Shown: piece by piece, positions 46,334 to 54,160 of the stretch
Numbering within the stretch: the stretch's first letter is position 1
Layout of the letters: every line of letters begins with the position of its first letter
Source of the DNA: an uncultured Lachnospiraceae bacterium
Lineage (GTDB): Bacteria; Bacillota; Clostridia; Lachnospirales; Lachnospiraceae
Reading direction: 5' to 3'
Length of the DNA: 54,247 nt
Assembly: GCA_947177445.1 (NCBI GenBank)
Contig: CAMWUL010000017.1
Span: 1 to 54,247 of the forward strand
The notes under the pieces: generated by a model
Told to the model about the DNA's origin: nothing
The model's database searches: none
Seen by the model: the letters and a program-made list of their open reading frames with translations, nothing else
Position numbers and translations under genes: made by a program

Positions 46334-46732
46334 ATGAGTAGAATGTGCAAAACTCCAAAGGAACTTGGTGAAGCAATCAAAGAAAAGGAAGAATTTATTT
46401 ACATAGAAGGGGATTTGAAGAATCAGGTGATCCGCATAAAAGCGACAGGAAAGGTGGCATGGGGAGTGTGCGCTGTTGCATTGGGGATGGCTATAACATT
46501 TTATGTAGCAACACCAGCGGCTACAGTGGCAGCAACGCCGGTTGGTGGCGGCATGGCAGCTGTAAGTGCCTTTACAGCAACAACTGTGGCTGCAACAACA
46601 TTAGGGTCTGCCGCCGTAGTTGCTGTTATTATAGGTATAGCTGCAGGAGGTATCGGGGCTTTGGAGGCATTAAGGGACAGATATAAGATTGTTGAAAAAG
46701 ATGATAAACATATAAAATTGCAAAGGAAATAG
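46334..46732 (+). CDS. Small Gly/Ala-rich membrane protein
   Basis: The 132-residue protein has a polar N-terminus (CKTPKELGEAIKEKEEFIYI) ending in an EGDLKNQVIRIKATGKVAW segment. Two hydrophobic Ala/Gly/Val stretches then span about 41-105 (VCAVALGMAITFYVATPAAT and AAVVAVIIGIAAGGIGALEA), followed by a basic tail. It ends at a strong terminator and starts about 100 bases after the large protein. The combination of an EGDL-type head and two helices recurs in small bacterial proteins of unknown role. Together with patatin it may act at the membrane. Confidence 0.65.
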   Translation: MSRMCKTPKELGEAIKEKEEFIYIEGDLKNQVIRIKATGKVAWGVCAVALGMAITFYVATPAATVAATPVGGGMAAVSAFTATTVAATTLGSAAVVAVIIGIAAGGIGALEALRDRYKIVEKDDKHIKLQRK

Positions 46733-46787
46733 GATATTGCAGCTATTTTCACAGCTTCTTTCTTATTTTTTCTTTGCTATAAACCTG

Positions 46788-46818
46788 TTTCCCTGTAGCC
46801 CTGTTACAGGGAAATTTT
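46788..46818 (+). terminator. Terminator of the patatin module
   Basis: TTTCCCTGTA pairs perfectly with TACAGGGAAA around a 7-base loop, followed by TTTT. Confidence 0.85.
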
Positions 46819-46876
46819 GCTATGTGGCGACAGATAACGATTTTAGGTATGAATATCGTATATGGTACATTTCACG

Positions 46877-46888
46877 GATATATATTCT
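46877..46888 (+). promoter_or_regulatory. Shared motif GATATATATTCT, copy 2
   Basis: Same 12-mer as at 37532 and 47060; 32 bases before the small ORF at 46920. Confidence 0.4.
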
Positions 46889-46919
46889 TTCAGGAAATCT
46901 AAACAGAGGGAGACATCTT

Positions 46920-47024
46920 ATGAAGAAAGAATTGACGGAATCGGTATTTACTGCTGACAGGGGAACCTTAAGGCGGACATTTGCTTTATCTTATAATGAT
47001 AATCATAAAAGGCAAGGCCGATAA
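46920..47024 (+). CDS. Possible 34-residue peptide
   Basis: ATG at 46920 follows AACAGAGGGAGACATCTT and encodes MKKELTESVFTADRGTLRRT then FALSYNDNHKRQGR and TAA. It has a good ribosome binding site and the shared GATATATATTCT motif just upstream. It is basic, has no membrane segment, and matches nothing I know. It lies 87 bases before the vWA gene, which has its own copy of the motif. Confidence 0.4.
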   Translation: MKKELTESVFTADRGTLRRTFALSYNDNHKRQGR

Positions 47025-47059
47025 GATCAGGCACCGTAATCGTGTAGAAGCCTTCTATA

Positions 47060-47071
47060 GATATATATTCT
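47060..47071 (+). promoter_or_regulatory. Shared motif GATATATATTCT, copy 3
   Basis: Same 12-mer as at 37532 and 46877; about 40 bases before the vWA gene start. Confidence 0.4.
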
Positions 47072-47111
47072 CATATTGTAATAATACTTATGTGATAGGA
47101 AGGAGATGCTT

Positions 47112-48437
47112 ATGAAAAAAGGACCAGTGGAATTCATATTCATCATTGACAAAAGCGCGGCGATGCGCGGACGGGAGGATGTCGTGGTAAGCGAATTCAA
47201 CGCCATGCTAAGGGAGCAGCAGGACGTGGAGGGGGAGGCCATGATCACCACAGTGCTGTTCGACGACCGGTACGAGCTATTCCATGACAGGACCGATATC
47301 CATGCCGCGGCGCCCCTGTCCAAGGAAGACTATAAGGCCCAGGGAAAGGCGGCCCTTTTTGACGCCATAGGGAAGGCCATGCACAAATTCCGCAGGGTGC
47401 GGCACGGCACAAGGGAAGACTGCCGTGGGGAGAGGACAGTCTTCATCATCATCACGGGCAGCGGCGACAGGGCCAGCCGGGGATATACGGAAGAGATGGT
47501 CAGGAAGCGCATTGCGTACCGGAGGAAAGGATATGGGTGGGAATTCGTGTTCTTTGGTACAGGTATGGACGCGGCGGCAGTGGCCGGGAAGATTGGGATA
47601 GCGGCAGAGATGGCACAGGACTGCAGCGCTGATGCCGAGGGCATCCGCACCGCATATGCGGCGGCGTCCTCCCTGCTGGCGGCATACCGGAGAGACGAGG
47701 GCGCCGGAGAGCCTGGCAGCGATATAGCGGAGCAGGCTGTCAAGGACCTGCGTACAAAATGCAAGGACATGGTCTTCACGCCGGCTGACATGATCCGGAA
47801 TATATATAAACAAAAAGAGGATTCAGCCATAGAGACACTGCGCAAACATCTTGGGAATGACATCGTCATCGCGAAATGGACAGAGGCGCAGGGAGAACGG
47901 GAACTGGAAGAGGAAGAGCTGTTCGAGGGCGAGATATCCGCATCCATATTCACGATAGGATGCTACACGGTACGGTATGCGGAGTGCCTGTATGCGGATG
48001 ATTCCTATGGAGGCGCACGCGGATATCACTATCATGAAAGAGTGCCGGCGGGAAAGGATATCATAGCCGAATATCGGGACGTAAAGCGGGAGAGAAAGCC
48101 GGATCCGTGGATGCTTTTTAGGGAGAAGGGAGTCCGGATAGTGGAGGAAGTGTCTGTCCTGCGCCGGTCTGGAAACGGGGCGGATACAGACTGCTGGCAG
48201 AATATCTGCCTGGCGGCCCAGGGCTTCACCTGGTCAGAGCGGATAGGCTACATATGCACCGTAAAAAAGGGCGATACGGTTCCTGACAGGCAGGCGGCGC
48301 TGTTCGTGTGCCATGTCTTCGTGGGAAGCTCATATACCAAAGAGCGATGGCACAAGATCACGCCTGACGGCAAGGCAGAAATATACTGCATAGGAGATGC
48401 CTACGGAGGAGATGACTCGAAAATCTGGGGGCTGTGA
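47112..48437 (+). CDS. vWA-domain protein with extra C-terminal domain
   Basis: The 441-residue protein begins with a von Willebrand A domain (about 1-185): VEFIFIIDKSAAMRGRED supplies a MIDAS-like Asp-x-Ser-x-x, and TVFIIITGSGDRASRGYTEE near 112-131 the later Asp. The second Ser of the classic DxSxS is Ala. A linker and a second domain follow (about 230-441), with FTIGCYTVRYAECLYADDSY near 276 and a Trp/Cys-rich stretch near 355. No secretion signal is seen, so it is probably cytosolic. The start at 47112 has GGAAGGAG six bases upstream; the ATG at 47106 abuts it. Confidence 0.78.
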   Translation: MKKGPVEFIFIIDKSAAMRGREDVVVSEFNAMLREQQDVEGEAMITTVLFDDRYELFHDRTDIHAAAPLSKEDYKAQGKAALFDAIGKAMHKFRRVRHGTREDCRGERTVFIIITGSGDRASRGYTEEMVRKRIAYRRKGYGWEFVFFGTGMDAAAVAGKIGIAAEMAQDCSADAEGIRTAYAAASSLLAAYRRDEGAGEPGSDIAEQAVKDLRTKCKDMVFTPADMIRNIYKQKEDSAIETLRKHLGNDIVIAKWTEAQGERELEEEELFEGEISASIFTIGCYTVRYAECLYADDSYGGARGYHYHERVPAGKDIIAEYRDVKRERKPDPWMLFREKGVRIVEEVSVLRRSGNGADTDCWQNICLAAQGFTWSERIGYICTVKKGDTVPDRQAALFVCHVFVGSSYTKERWHKITPDGKAEIYCIGDAYGGDDSKIWGL

Positions 48438-48452
48438 AGGGAGGACGATGAC

Positions 48453-48638
48453 ATGGAGATCAAGAAACTGATTCACCGAAAGAAGTCGCCCTGCGCTGAA
48501 TGTCCGTATAAACTGGGGCTGGTGCATACGCTGGCCAATCCCTGCCCTGCATGCAGGGACAAGGGCTACCAGACGTTCGAGCGGTTCTGGAGGCTCAGGA
48601 TGGGGCTGCCGGAAAGGCAGGATGATGCAGAGGCCTGA
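48453..48638 (+). CDS. Small cysteine-cluster protein, 61 residues
   Basis: ATG at 48453 lies 15 bases after the vWA stop and follows AGGGAGGACGATGAC. The protein has CAECP near 14-18 and CPAC near 31-34, a likely four-cysteine metal site (KKSPCAECPYKLGL, ANPCPACRDKG), with an aromatic/basic tail. It overlaps the next gene by 17 bases. It may be a zinc-binding adaptor. No family recognised. Confidence 0.65.
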   Translation: MEIKKLIHRKKSPCAECPYKLGLVHTLANPCPACRDKGYQTFERFWRLRMGLPERQDDAEA

Positions 48639-49158
48639 GGGGCCCGGCCTCCCAGACTGCAGGGGCTGTCCTTATGCCGGCGGAAAGGCTGGCGGAGTGG
48701 CATTCGGCGGCCACGAGCCTACAGGGATTCATAATAGAACAGGAGAACAGATTATGGAAGTCCATTTTTGTGAAAAGACTGGCGGCATGCCCTGTCTGGA
48801 CAGAGGGTGCAGCGATGCTTATCAGGAGGAGACGGAGGGCAGACGGCATCCTGGCAGGCAAAGGATGACCGCAAGGGAGCGGAACAGGAAGTACCAGAGG
48901 CATCTCCGAAAGCTGGCATCAATCAGTGAGAGGATGCAGGGAAAAAACACCATGTACGGCGGGGCGGTTCTTGTTGACGGGGAAGCAGGAGCAGTGGGAA
49001 AGAAGACTTTTTACAGGAGATACTGGAGAGGCGGCCATAATAACCGGTTCAGGTACTGGCGCAGGGTATCGAACCGGAAGGTCAGGAGATATAAAGGGGA
49101 TGTCCATAGCGGAGGATTGTACAGGAAGATATCCGATTACTGGTGGACTGTAGATTGA
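48622..49158 (+). CDS. Mobile-element type hypothetical protein with Cys motif
   Basis: The 178-residue protein starts inside the previous stop (ATGATG after GGAAAGGCAGG). Its first part repeats the neighbour's CxxCPY pattern (DCRGCPYAGG near 12-21). A second start at 48754, with ACAGGAG upstream, would give a 134-residue form. The C-terminal half is very basic and Tyr/Trp-rich (TARERNRKYQRHLRKLASIS, FYRRYWRGGHNNRFRYWRR, SNRKVRRYKGDV, SDYWWTVD). This layout is common in small proteins of Lachnospiraceae phages and integrative elements, and it supports the view that the region is mobile. Nucleic acid binding is likely but not shown. Confidence 0.6.
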   Translation: MMQRPEGPGLPDCRGCPYAGGKAGGVAFGGHEPTGIHNRTGEQIMEVHFCEKTGGMPCLDRGCSDAYQEETEGRRHPGRQRMTARERNRKYQRHLRKLASISERMQGKNTMYGGAVLVDGEAGAVGKKTFYRRYWRGGHNNRFRYWRRVSNRKVRRYKGDVHSGGLYRKISDYWWTVD

Positions 49159-49201
49159 TGGGAGGAAAGAATGGAGGATAAAAAAGGAGTATAAAAGAGA
49201 T

Positions 49202-49672
49202 ATGTGGAGCAAAACGAAAAAAGCATTAATGGACAGGATGGCAGACAGCCTTAAAAAGCGTGTCAGGTACAATTTTGAAGTCTATACAACAAATAAATGC
49301 CGCTGGTGGAGTGAAACACCAGTTTTCTACGTCCATGTAGATGATGAACTTTGGTTTGCAACGAATCCCCAATACTATTGGAAGCAAACGGAATATGTTA
49401 ATAAAAATGTGGATGGAAGCCTCCCATACCATGAATATTGGGAGACTCGCGCCAAGACTTTGCCAGATGCTGATAGCTATGCGTCTGAATACGGCCTTAT
49501 GGATGTATATAATATGATGCTGTATATCCATAGGTACGTGAATGTCTATAATGTCAAAGCGTGTCTGGACAGCGGAAATTATATTTTAAAAATGCTGGCC
49601 GTGCTCGACAGGAGGATTGGGAAACGGACGATAAAGCAATTGGTTGATGATATTACTGACGAACCGGAGTGA
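49202..49672 (+). CDS. SF0329-like hypothetical protein
   Basis: The 156-residue protein begins MWSKTKKALMDRMADSLKKR, which resembles the opening of the SF0329 family (WSK-KK followed by FADSLKGR). It has an aromatic beta-rich middle (FYVHVDDELWFATNPQYYW) and a helical C-terminus (DRRIGKRTIKQLVDDITDEP). The role of the family is not known. It is AT-richer than its left neighbours. AAAGGAGTATAAAAGAG precedes the start. Confidence 0.55.
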   Translation: MWSKTKKALMDRMADSLKKRVRYNFEVYTTNKCRWWSETPVFYVHVDDELWFATNPQYYWKQTEYVNKNVDGSLPYHEYWETRAKTLPDADSYASEYGLMDVYNMMLYIHRYVNVYNVKACLDSGNYILKMLAVLDRRIGKRTIKQLVDDITDEPE

Positions 49673-49801
49673 ATCAGGAAATTCATCGTTCTGTGCGCTG
49701 AAAGCGAAGGAATATATTCCCGACCATCAAAAGAGGAAAACGGCAGATTGTAGGGATGATTATTTGCAGGCTTTGTAGAAATATAACGGGGAGGTACGAA
49801 A

Positions 49802-50266
49802 ATGTTGATATATGACGAATGGGTGGTTCCAGGCGAAGTGGAATATGCTGAAAAGAAAGACGCGGAGATAGAATCACAGATAGAAAATTATCACAAGACT
49901 TCTTTAAGGGGAGATTGGATGCGTGATTACAGGGCCATCTATATCCAGATTACAGAGCATGTCATAGGCAAGTTTGGAGTCACGATGCCAGAGGATACAT
50001 GGAATATATCAATAATTGATATTTATATAACAAATGATATGAAACTTGACTGGTTCCAGAGAAACATCGCACCCATAGATGAACCCAGGATATTTGACCT
50101 ACCTGCCGACGATGCCAGGAGCAGCCTTCCTGAATGGGGTGAGACGCTAATCCCCAATGACGCACGCAAGGATATTATGAATGAACACTCTGCCCGATAT
50201 AATGCTATTCCTAAGATAGAAGAGGTTGTCTATGATGGAGCCAACCGTTTATGTTGGAGGAGCTGA
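49802..50266 (+). CDS. Hypothetical protein coupled to the EndoU-like gene
   Basis: ATG at 49802 follows ACGGGGAGGTACGAAA. The 154-residue protein is soluble, with a helical N-terminus (GEVEYAEKKDAEIESQIENY) and a mixed remainder (MRDYRAIYIQITEHVIGKFG). No motif recognised. Its end overlaps the next gene by 16 bases, so the two products are probably made in balance. One possibility is a partner or immunity protein for that gene; nothing in the sequence proves this. Confidence 0.55.
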   Translation: MLIYDEWVVPGEVEYAEKKDAEIESQIENYHKTSLRGDWMRDYRAIYIQITEHVIGKFGVTMPEDTWNISIIDIYITNDMKLDWFQRNIAPIDEPRIFDLPADDARSSLPEWGETLIPNDARKDIMNEHSARYNAIPKIEEVVYDGANRLCWRS

Positions 50267-50745
50267 ACCTCAGCGAAACTAGATTCAAGAGGATTGCAGA
50301 GGCATTTTTAAAGAAACTTAAAACTGCTGACAATGGCGTTGGGTTCACAGAAACAGAAGAACGGATAGATGAATATCTTCGTGAACGCAGATACTATAAT
50401 GATTACGGTTACGGCTATAACAAATATTGCGAAAATGCTTTTGGCTATGCAGTTAGCTATTTCCCATTGAACATGATAGAGGGAGATATCATAGATGCAA
50501 TACGAGAAGCATATCACAATGCCAGTAAAAGAAGTAAGAGGATATTCCCCGGTATTGCTGATGCTATAAACATCGCAAACCATTGGCCAGGATATGGGTG
50601 CCAATTTATTAAAAATTATGAATGCCTTTATCAAGGAAGGGCAGGAGACTTTGTGATACGTTTCCTGTTCGATTACAAGGATATGAAAATAGTAAATGCA
50701 TATCCCGCTATGCTGGGCAACAACGTGAAGAAACATAATCAGTGA
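50251..50745 (+). CDS. Hypothetical protein with EndoU-like C-terminal domain
   Basis: The 164-residue protein has a helical N-terminus (1-50), a Tyr/Gly-rich linker near 48-60, and a C-terminal domain (about 70-155). That domain opens with a helix (FPLNMIEGDIIDAIREAY) and closes with a strand pair (LYQGRAGDFVIRFLFDYKD, then KIVNAYP). The same helix and strand blocks occur at the end of the protein at 53185. The pattern resembles the C-terminal half of bacterial EndoU/BECR-fold RNases, but the usual catalytic His pair is not evident upstream. It may be an RNase, an inactive relative or a distinct fold. It starts inside the preceding gene. Confidence 0.55.
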   Translation: MLEELNLSETRFKRIAEAFLKKLKTADNGVGFTETEERIDEYLRERRYYNDYGYGYNKYCENAFGYAVSYFPLNMIEGDIIDAIREAYHNASKRSKRIFPGIADAINIANHWPGYGCQFIKNYECLYQGRAGDFVIRFLFDYKDMKIVNAYPAMLGNNVKKHNQ

Positions 50746-50759
50746 GAGGAGCACGGCCA

Positions 50760-51731
50760 ATGGAGCCTGAATTGAAAAACGGAGAGAGCGGCAGGGAAGG
50801 ACTGGAGCTGCTGATCCCATTCGAAACGGTAAGGAAATATGTCCGGGAAACAGGAGGGACATCCACAGATTTTCAGAAAGCGGCTTTGCTGCATCACAGA
50901 GGGCTGCTGCTGAAGGACGAATATGCGCATTTGAAGGCATTAGGGAACCGGACGACTGACCATGCCCTTAAGGAGCAGATAGCGGAATATCTGGGAGAGA
51001 TGGAGCGTGGATTCCAGGACTTCAGGGAGAATAGCAACAGGCGCTGCATCTATGTCCTGAAAGTAAGGGAGGACGGCGGTTTCTGGGAGGGCGAGTACAT
51101 TACCTGCGGATATTTCTTCGACTGGGAGGCGGCGCTTGAATATGGGAAGAAGGAAAAAGGCCCGTTCGAGGTTGAAAAGTATCTGGTGGACGGCGTAAAT
51201 GCATTCAGGGATGGCACATGCAGCCATGATTCAACCGCCGGAATCCGGTTCGGCAGGGAGGGGGAGGCGGTCTGCCTCTGGAACAGCGAAGAAATGGCCG
51301 GCTTTGATAACACACGCTTCGATGAGGCCATCATTGAGATTCCCAACCCATTCGAAAGAGGCGATATTGTCAAATGCAAGGGGAGGGATGGTCAGGAACT
51401 GCTCGGCATCGTAGAAGGAGGCCGGGAGGAATGGCAGAGACAACTGGCATGGCGCCTGGACCGTGTAAAGAACGGAGACACCTGTGTGTATTTCCAGGAC
51501 CTTTGTATCAGCGTGGTATTTCTGTGTGATGATGGAACTTTCGATTTTTCGGACAGTACCATCCCGCTTGACCTGGAGCGCTATCAGCCCAGGGAAGAGG
51601 ACTGGACAAACGGCTCCGCCGATACGCTCCTGCTGTGCGCAAGGGACATATGCTGCGGTAGCGGCTATCTGTCCACATACCTTGACATGCTCAGGAGATA
51701 CCAGCAGTCCAGCGGGAAGGATATGGATTGA
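50760..51731 (+). CDS. Hypothetical protein of the island, 323 residues
   Basis: The ATG at 50760 follows AGAGGAGCACGGCCA. The N-terminal half is helical (ELLIPFETVRKYVRETGG). The middle has a domain with CIYVLKVREDGGFWEGEYIT, and GYFFDWEAALEYGKKEKGPF near 120. The C-terminal part contains a beta-barrel-like segment, ERGDIVKCKGRDGQELLGIV near 200, and ends with a helical tail. No known domain. Composition is GC-rich like the vWA gene and the 37619 operon, so these genes may share an origin. It lies 114 bases before the second rtcB. Confidence 0.55.
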   Translation: MEPELKNGESGREGLELLIPFETVRKYVRETGGTSTDFQKAALLHHRGLLLKDEYAHLKALGNRTTDHALKEQIAEYLGEMERGFQDFRENSNRRCIYVLKVREDGGFWEGEYITCGYFFDWEAALEYGKKEKGPFEVEKYLVDGVNAFRDGTCSHDSTAGIRFGREGEAVCLWNSEEMAGFDNTRFDEAIIEIPNPFERGDIVKCKGRDGQELLGIVEGGREEWQRQLAWRLDRVKNGDTCVYFQDLCISVVFLCDDGTFDFSDSTIPLDLERYQPREEDWTNGSADTLLLCARDICCGSGYLSTYLDMLRRYQQSSGKDMD

Positions 51732-51845
51732 AGTTTATTGGATAATTTCCTTTATAACTACCATCAGAATCTGTAATGTGTAAAAAACAGAAACACATAG
51801 TTTGTTCTTTGAGAGAAGATTATGGAATATTTGGGAGGAATCAGA

Positions 51846-53075
51846 ATGAGAATAGTAGAGGGAAAATATAATTCTGCCAAGGTATTCATCGACCAGGTGG
51901 AGGATGTCTGTATCGAACAGATTCAGGGGCTGCTCAATCTGGAAGCTTTCCGGGAGGCGCAGGTGCGCGTCATGCCGGACTGCCATGCGGGAAAAGGCTG
52001 CGTGATTGGATTTACGGCTGACCTTGGGGACAGGATCATTCCTAACATTGTAGGGGTTGATATCGGGTGCGGCATGCTGACCATGGAACTTGGGAAAGCG
52101 GACATTGATTTTGAGAGGCTTGACCGGGTAATCCGCAGCTTTGTGCCATCAGGAAGGGAAGTGCACAAAGAACGGCAAACCTGTTTTGACCGGCTGTTGG
52201 AGATGCACTGTTATCGGGACTTGAAGGATACAAAGAAAATCGAGCGGTCTATAGGCAGCCTTGGAGGAGGCAACCATTTTATCGAGATTGATGTGGACGA
52301 GGAAAGCAATAAGTATCTTGTGGTACACACAGGGAGCCGCCAGCTTGGAAAGCAGGTTGCGGAGCACTATCAAAAGATGGCAGTAGACATTCATAAGGGC
52401 AGGGAAAAGATGAGGGAAGATGAGGAGCGCATCAAGGCAGAATACAAGGCATCCGGCAGACAGCGTGAAATACGGGAAGCCCTGGAAGAACTCCACCGTA
52501 ATTTCCAGCAGGCAGTTCTGGATATGCCGGTTGAATATTGCTATTTGCATGGCGAGTACAGCAGGCTGTATATACATGACATGAGAATCTGTCAGGAATT
52601 TGCGGATGAGAACCGCAAAATGATAGCACGTCTCATTGTAGAGAACTATGGCTTTGAACCTACAGGATGCTTTACTACGGTACATAACTATATTGACCAT
52701 GAATCCAACATTATCAGGAAAGGGGCGGTTTCAGCAAGGAAAGGCGAAAGGCTTCTGATTCCAATCAACATGAGGGACGGCTCCCTGATCTGTGTGGGAA
52801 AGGGAAATCCGGACTGGAATTATTCTGCACCTCATGGAGCAGGCAGGAGTCATTCCAGAACGGATGCAAAGAGTATCTTCACAGTCGAAGAGTATGAGCA
52901 GACTATGGCAGAAGCCGGGATTTTTTCGACATCCGTAAATGCAGCCACGCTGGATGAGTGTCCTATGGCTTATAAAGGAATCAACGATATTGTGGATAAT
53001 ATTGGGGATACGGCTGAGATTATAAGCCGTCTGAAGCCTTTATATAATTTCAAGGCAGACAGTCCTCATCAATGA
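51846..53075 (+). CDS. rtcB: RtcB family RNA ligase, second copy
   Basis: The 409-residue protein has the full RtcB motif set: GVDIGCGMLTMELGK near 70-84, SIGSLGGGNHFIEIDVDEE near 136-154, VVHTGSRQLGKQVAEHYQ near 158, FTTVHNYIDHESN near 276 and YSAPHGAGRSHSRTD near 325 with the guanylated His. An extra charged helical insert (about 178-220) makes it 40 residues longer than the first copy, so it belongs to a different RtcB subgroup. It is intact, so the window encodes two potentially active ligases. The ATG at 51846 follows GGGAGGAATCAGA; an upstream start at 51822 is less likely. No archease or prfH is adjacent. Confidence 0.93.
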   Translation: MRIVEGKYNSAKVFIDQVEDVCIEQIQGLLNLEAFREAQVRVMPDCHAGKGCVIGFTADLGDRIIPNIVGVDIGCGMLTMELGKADIDFERLDRVIRSFVPSGREVHKERQTCFDRLLEMHCYRDLKDTKKIERSIGSLGGGNHFIEIDVDEESNKYLVVHTGSRQLGKQVAEHYQKMAVDIHKGREKMREDEERIKAEYKASGRQREIREALEELHRNFQQAVLDMPVEYCYLHGEYSRLYIHDMRICQEFADENRKMIARLIVENYGFEPTGCFTTVHNYIDHESNIIRKGAVSARKGERLLIPINMRDGSLICVGKGNPDWNYSAPHGAGRSHSRTDAKSIFTVEEYEQTMAEAGIFSTSVNAATLDECPMAYKGINDIVDNIGDTAEIISRLKPLYNFKADSPHQ

Positions 53076-53184
53076 AATGATTTCTTATTCGTGGGAACTG
53101 GGATTTGCTGGATTCTGCTGCTGATATCTGCGTGAAGATTATGACAGCGCTAAGGAAAGAGAAAGATGTGAGAAGGAAGATATT

Positions 53185-54096
53185 ATGAATATAGAAATTG
53201 AGGATGTATGTCCAGCTAAGCCTAAATTTGAAGTTGGTGATGTGGTCACTATTCCAGAGGCATCTCCTGATAGAACATATGTAATCAAGGAGTCCATAGA
53301 CTTTGGACAATCGACTGGAATAGTGTATGAAATATTTGCGCCTGAGAATACTGAGAGGATTATTCAGTTCGCTGAATCAGCTCTGGAATTCCAGTATCAT
53401 GATGTTAGCTGGGAGTTTTATTTAACTGAAGGAACTAGCATGGGTAATGGTCTGACTTCATGGAGAGGTAGGTTATATAACTTCTACATGTTTTATGATA
53501 GACCAGATAGACATGGAAAATTGGATAAGAATCTAATGAAAGAATACTGGGATAGTACTATACCTCCTGAGTTTATGGAACATATTTTGAAGAGTCATTC
53601 AGTATGGGATAGGATGGATGTAGTCTTTAACTCTTCAGAGAATAAGCAGAAGTTGATGTCGATGTTTAAAATGGATGATAACCAACTTCAGGATATTAGA
53701 GACGATATTCGTGACAAAATTACTACTATTAATATGAATGATGTGAAACCTAATGCTCATGGAAAAGTAATAGATTTTACTAAAGAAGAACTTGCATTCA
53801 TTGACCAAGTTCTGATGTTGGATGATGAGAAAGATCATTACCCTGTACAAATGTCCTATCTTAATATTATGCAAGTAATTAAAGAAGCTCATGAGCATGC
53901 ATATAAAACTAATGATAAGATTAGGATGCAACCCAGTCTCGATAAAAGAACTGGTGAAACTAAGATGCCTGTTAGAGGTCAACGGAAATACCGTGGAGAA
54001 TCTAAAAATGGTATGCTTATAGAATTCTGGTATGATTTTGATTTGAAAGTTATAATGTCTGCATATCCAATTGATACACATGCAAAGAAATATTAA
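53185..54096 (+). CDS. Hypothetical protein with EndoU-like C-terminal domain
   Basis: The 303-residue AT-rich gene starts after GAAGGAAGATATT. Its N-terminal part (about 1-200) has no recognised domain; it opens with a strand-rich segment (FEVGDVVTIPEASPDRTYVI). The C-terminal part (about 217-297) aligns with the end of the protein at 50251: HYPVQMSYLNIMQVIKEAHE forms the helix block and KYRGESKNGMLIEFWYDFD, then KVIMSAYP, the strand block. This resembles the C-terminal half of bacterial EndoU/BECR RNases. It follows the second rtcB by 109 bases. RNase activity is a hypothesis; His218 and the His pair at the helix end are candidates for catalysis. Confidence 0.55.
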   Translation: MNIEIEDVCPAKPKFEVGDVVTIPEASPDRTYVIKESIDFGQSTGIVYEIFAPENTERIIQFAESALEFQYHDVSWEFYLTEGTSMGNGLTSWRGRLYNFYMFYDRPDRHGKLDKNLMKEYWDSTIPPEFMEHILKSHSVWDRMDVVFNSSENKQKLMSMFKMDDNQLQDIRDDIRDKITTINMNDVKPNAHGKVIDFTKEELAFIDQVLMLDDEKDHYPVQMSYLNIMQVIKEAHEHAYKTNDKIRMQPSLDKRTGETKMPVRGQRKYRGESKNGMLIEFWYDFDLKVIMSAYPIDTHAKKY

Positions 54097-54104
54097 AACA
54101 ATGA

Positions 54105-54133
54105 TATGGATGGGTGACTATCACCCATCCATA
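54105..54133 (+). terminator. Strong 13-bp hairpin after the EndoU-like gene
   Basis: TATGGATGGGTGA pairs perfectly with TCACCCATCCATA around CTA. The T-run behind it is weak (CATTATTCATG), so termination strength is uncertain. Confidence 0.55.
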
Positions 54134-54160
54134 CATTATTCATGAAAGGTAGGTAAATGT

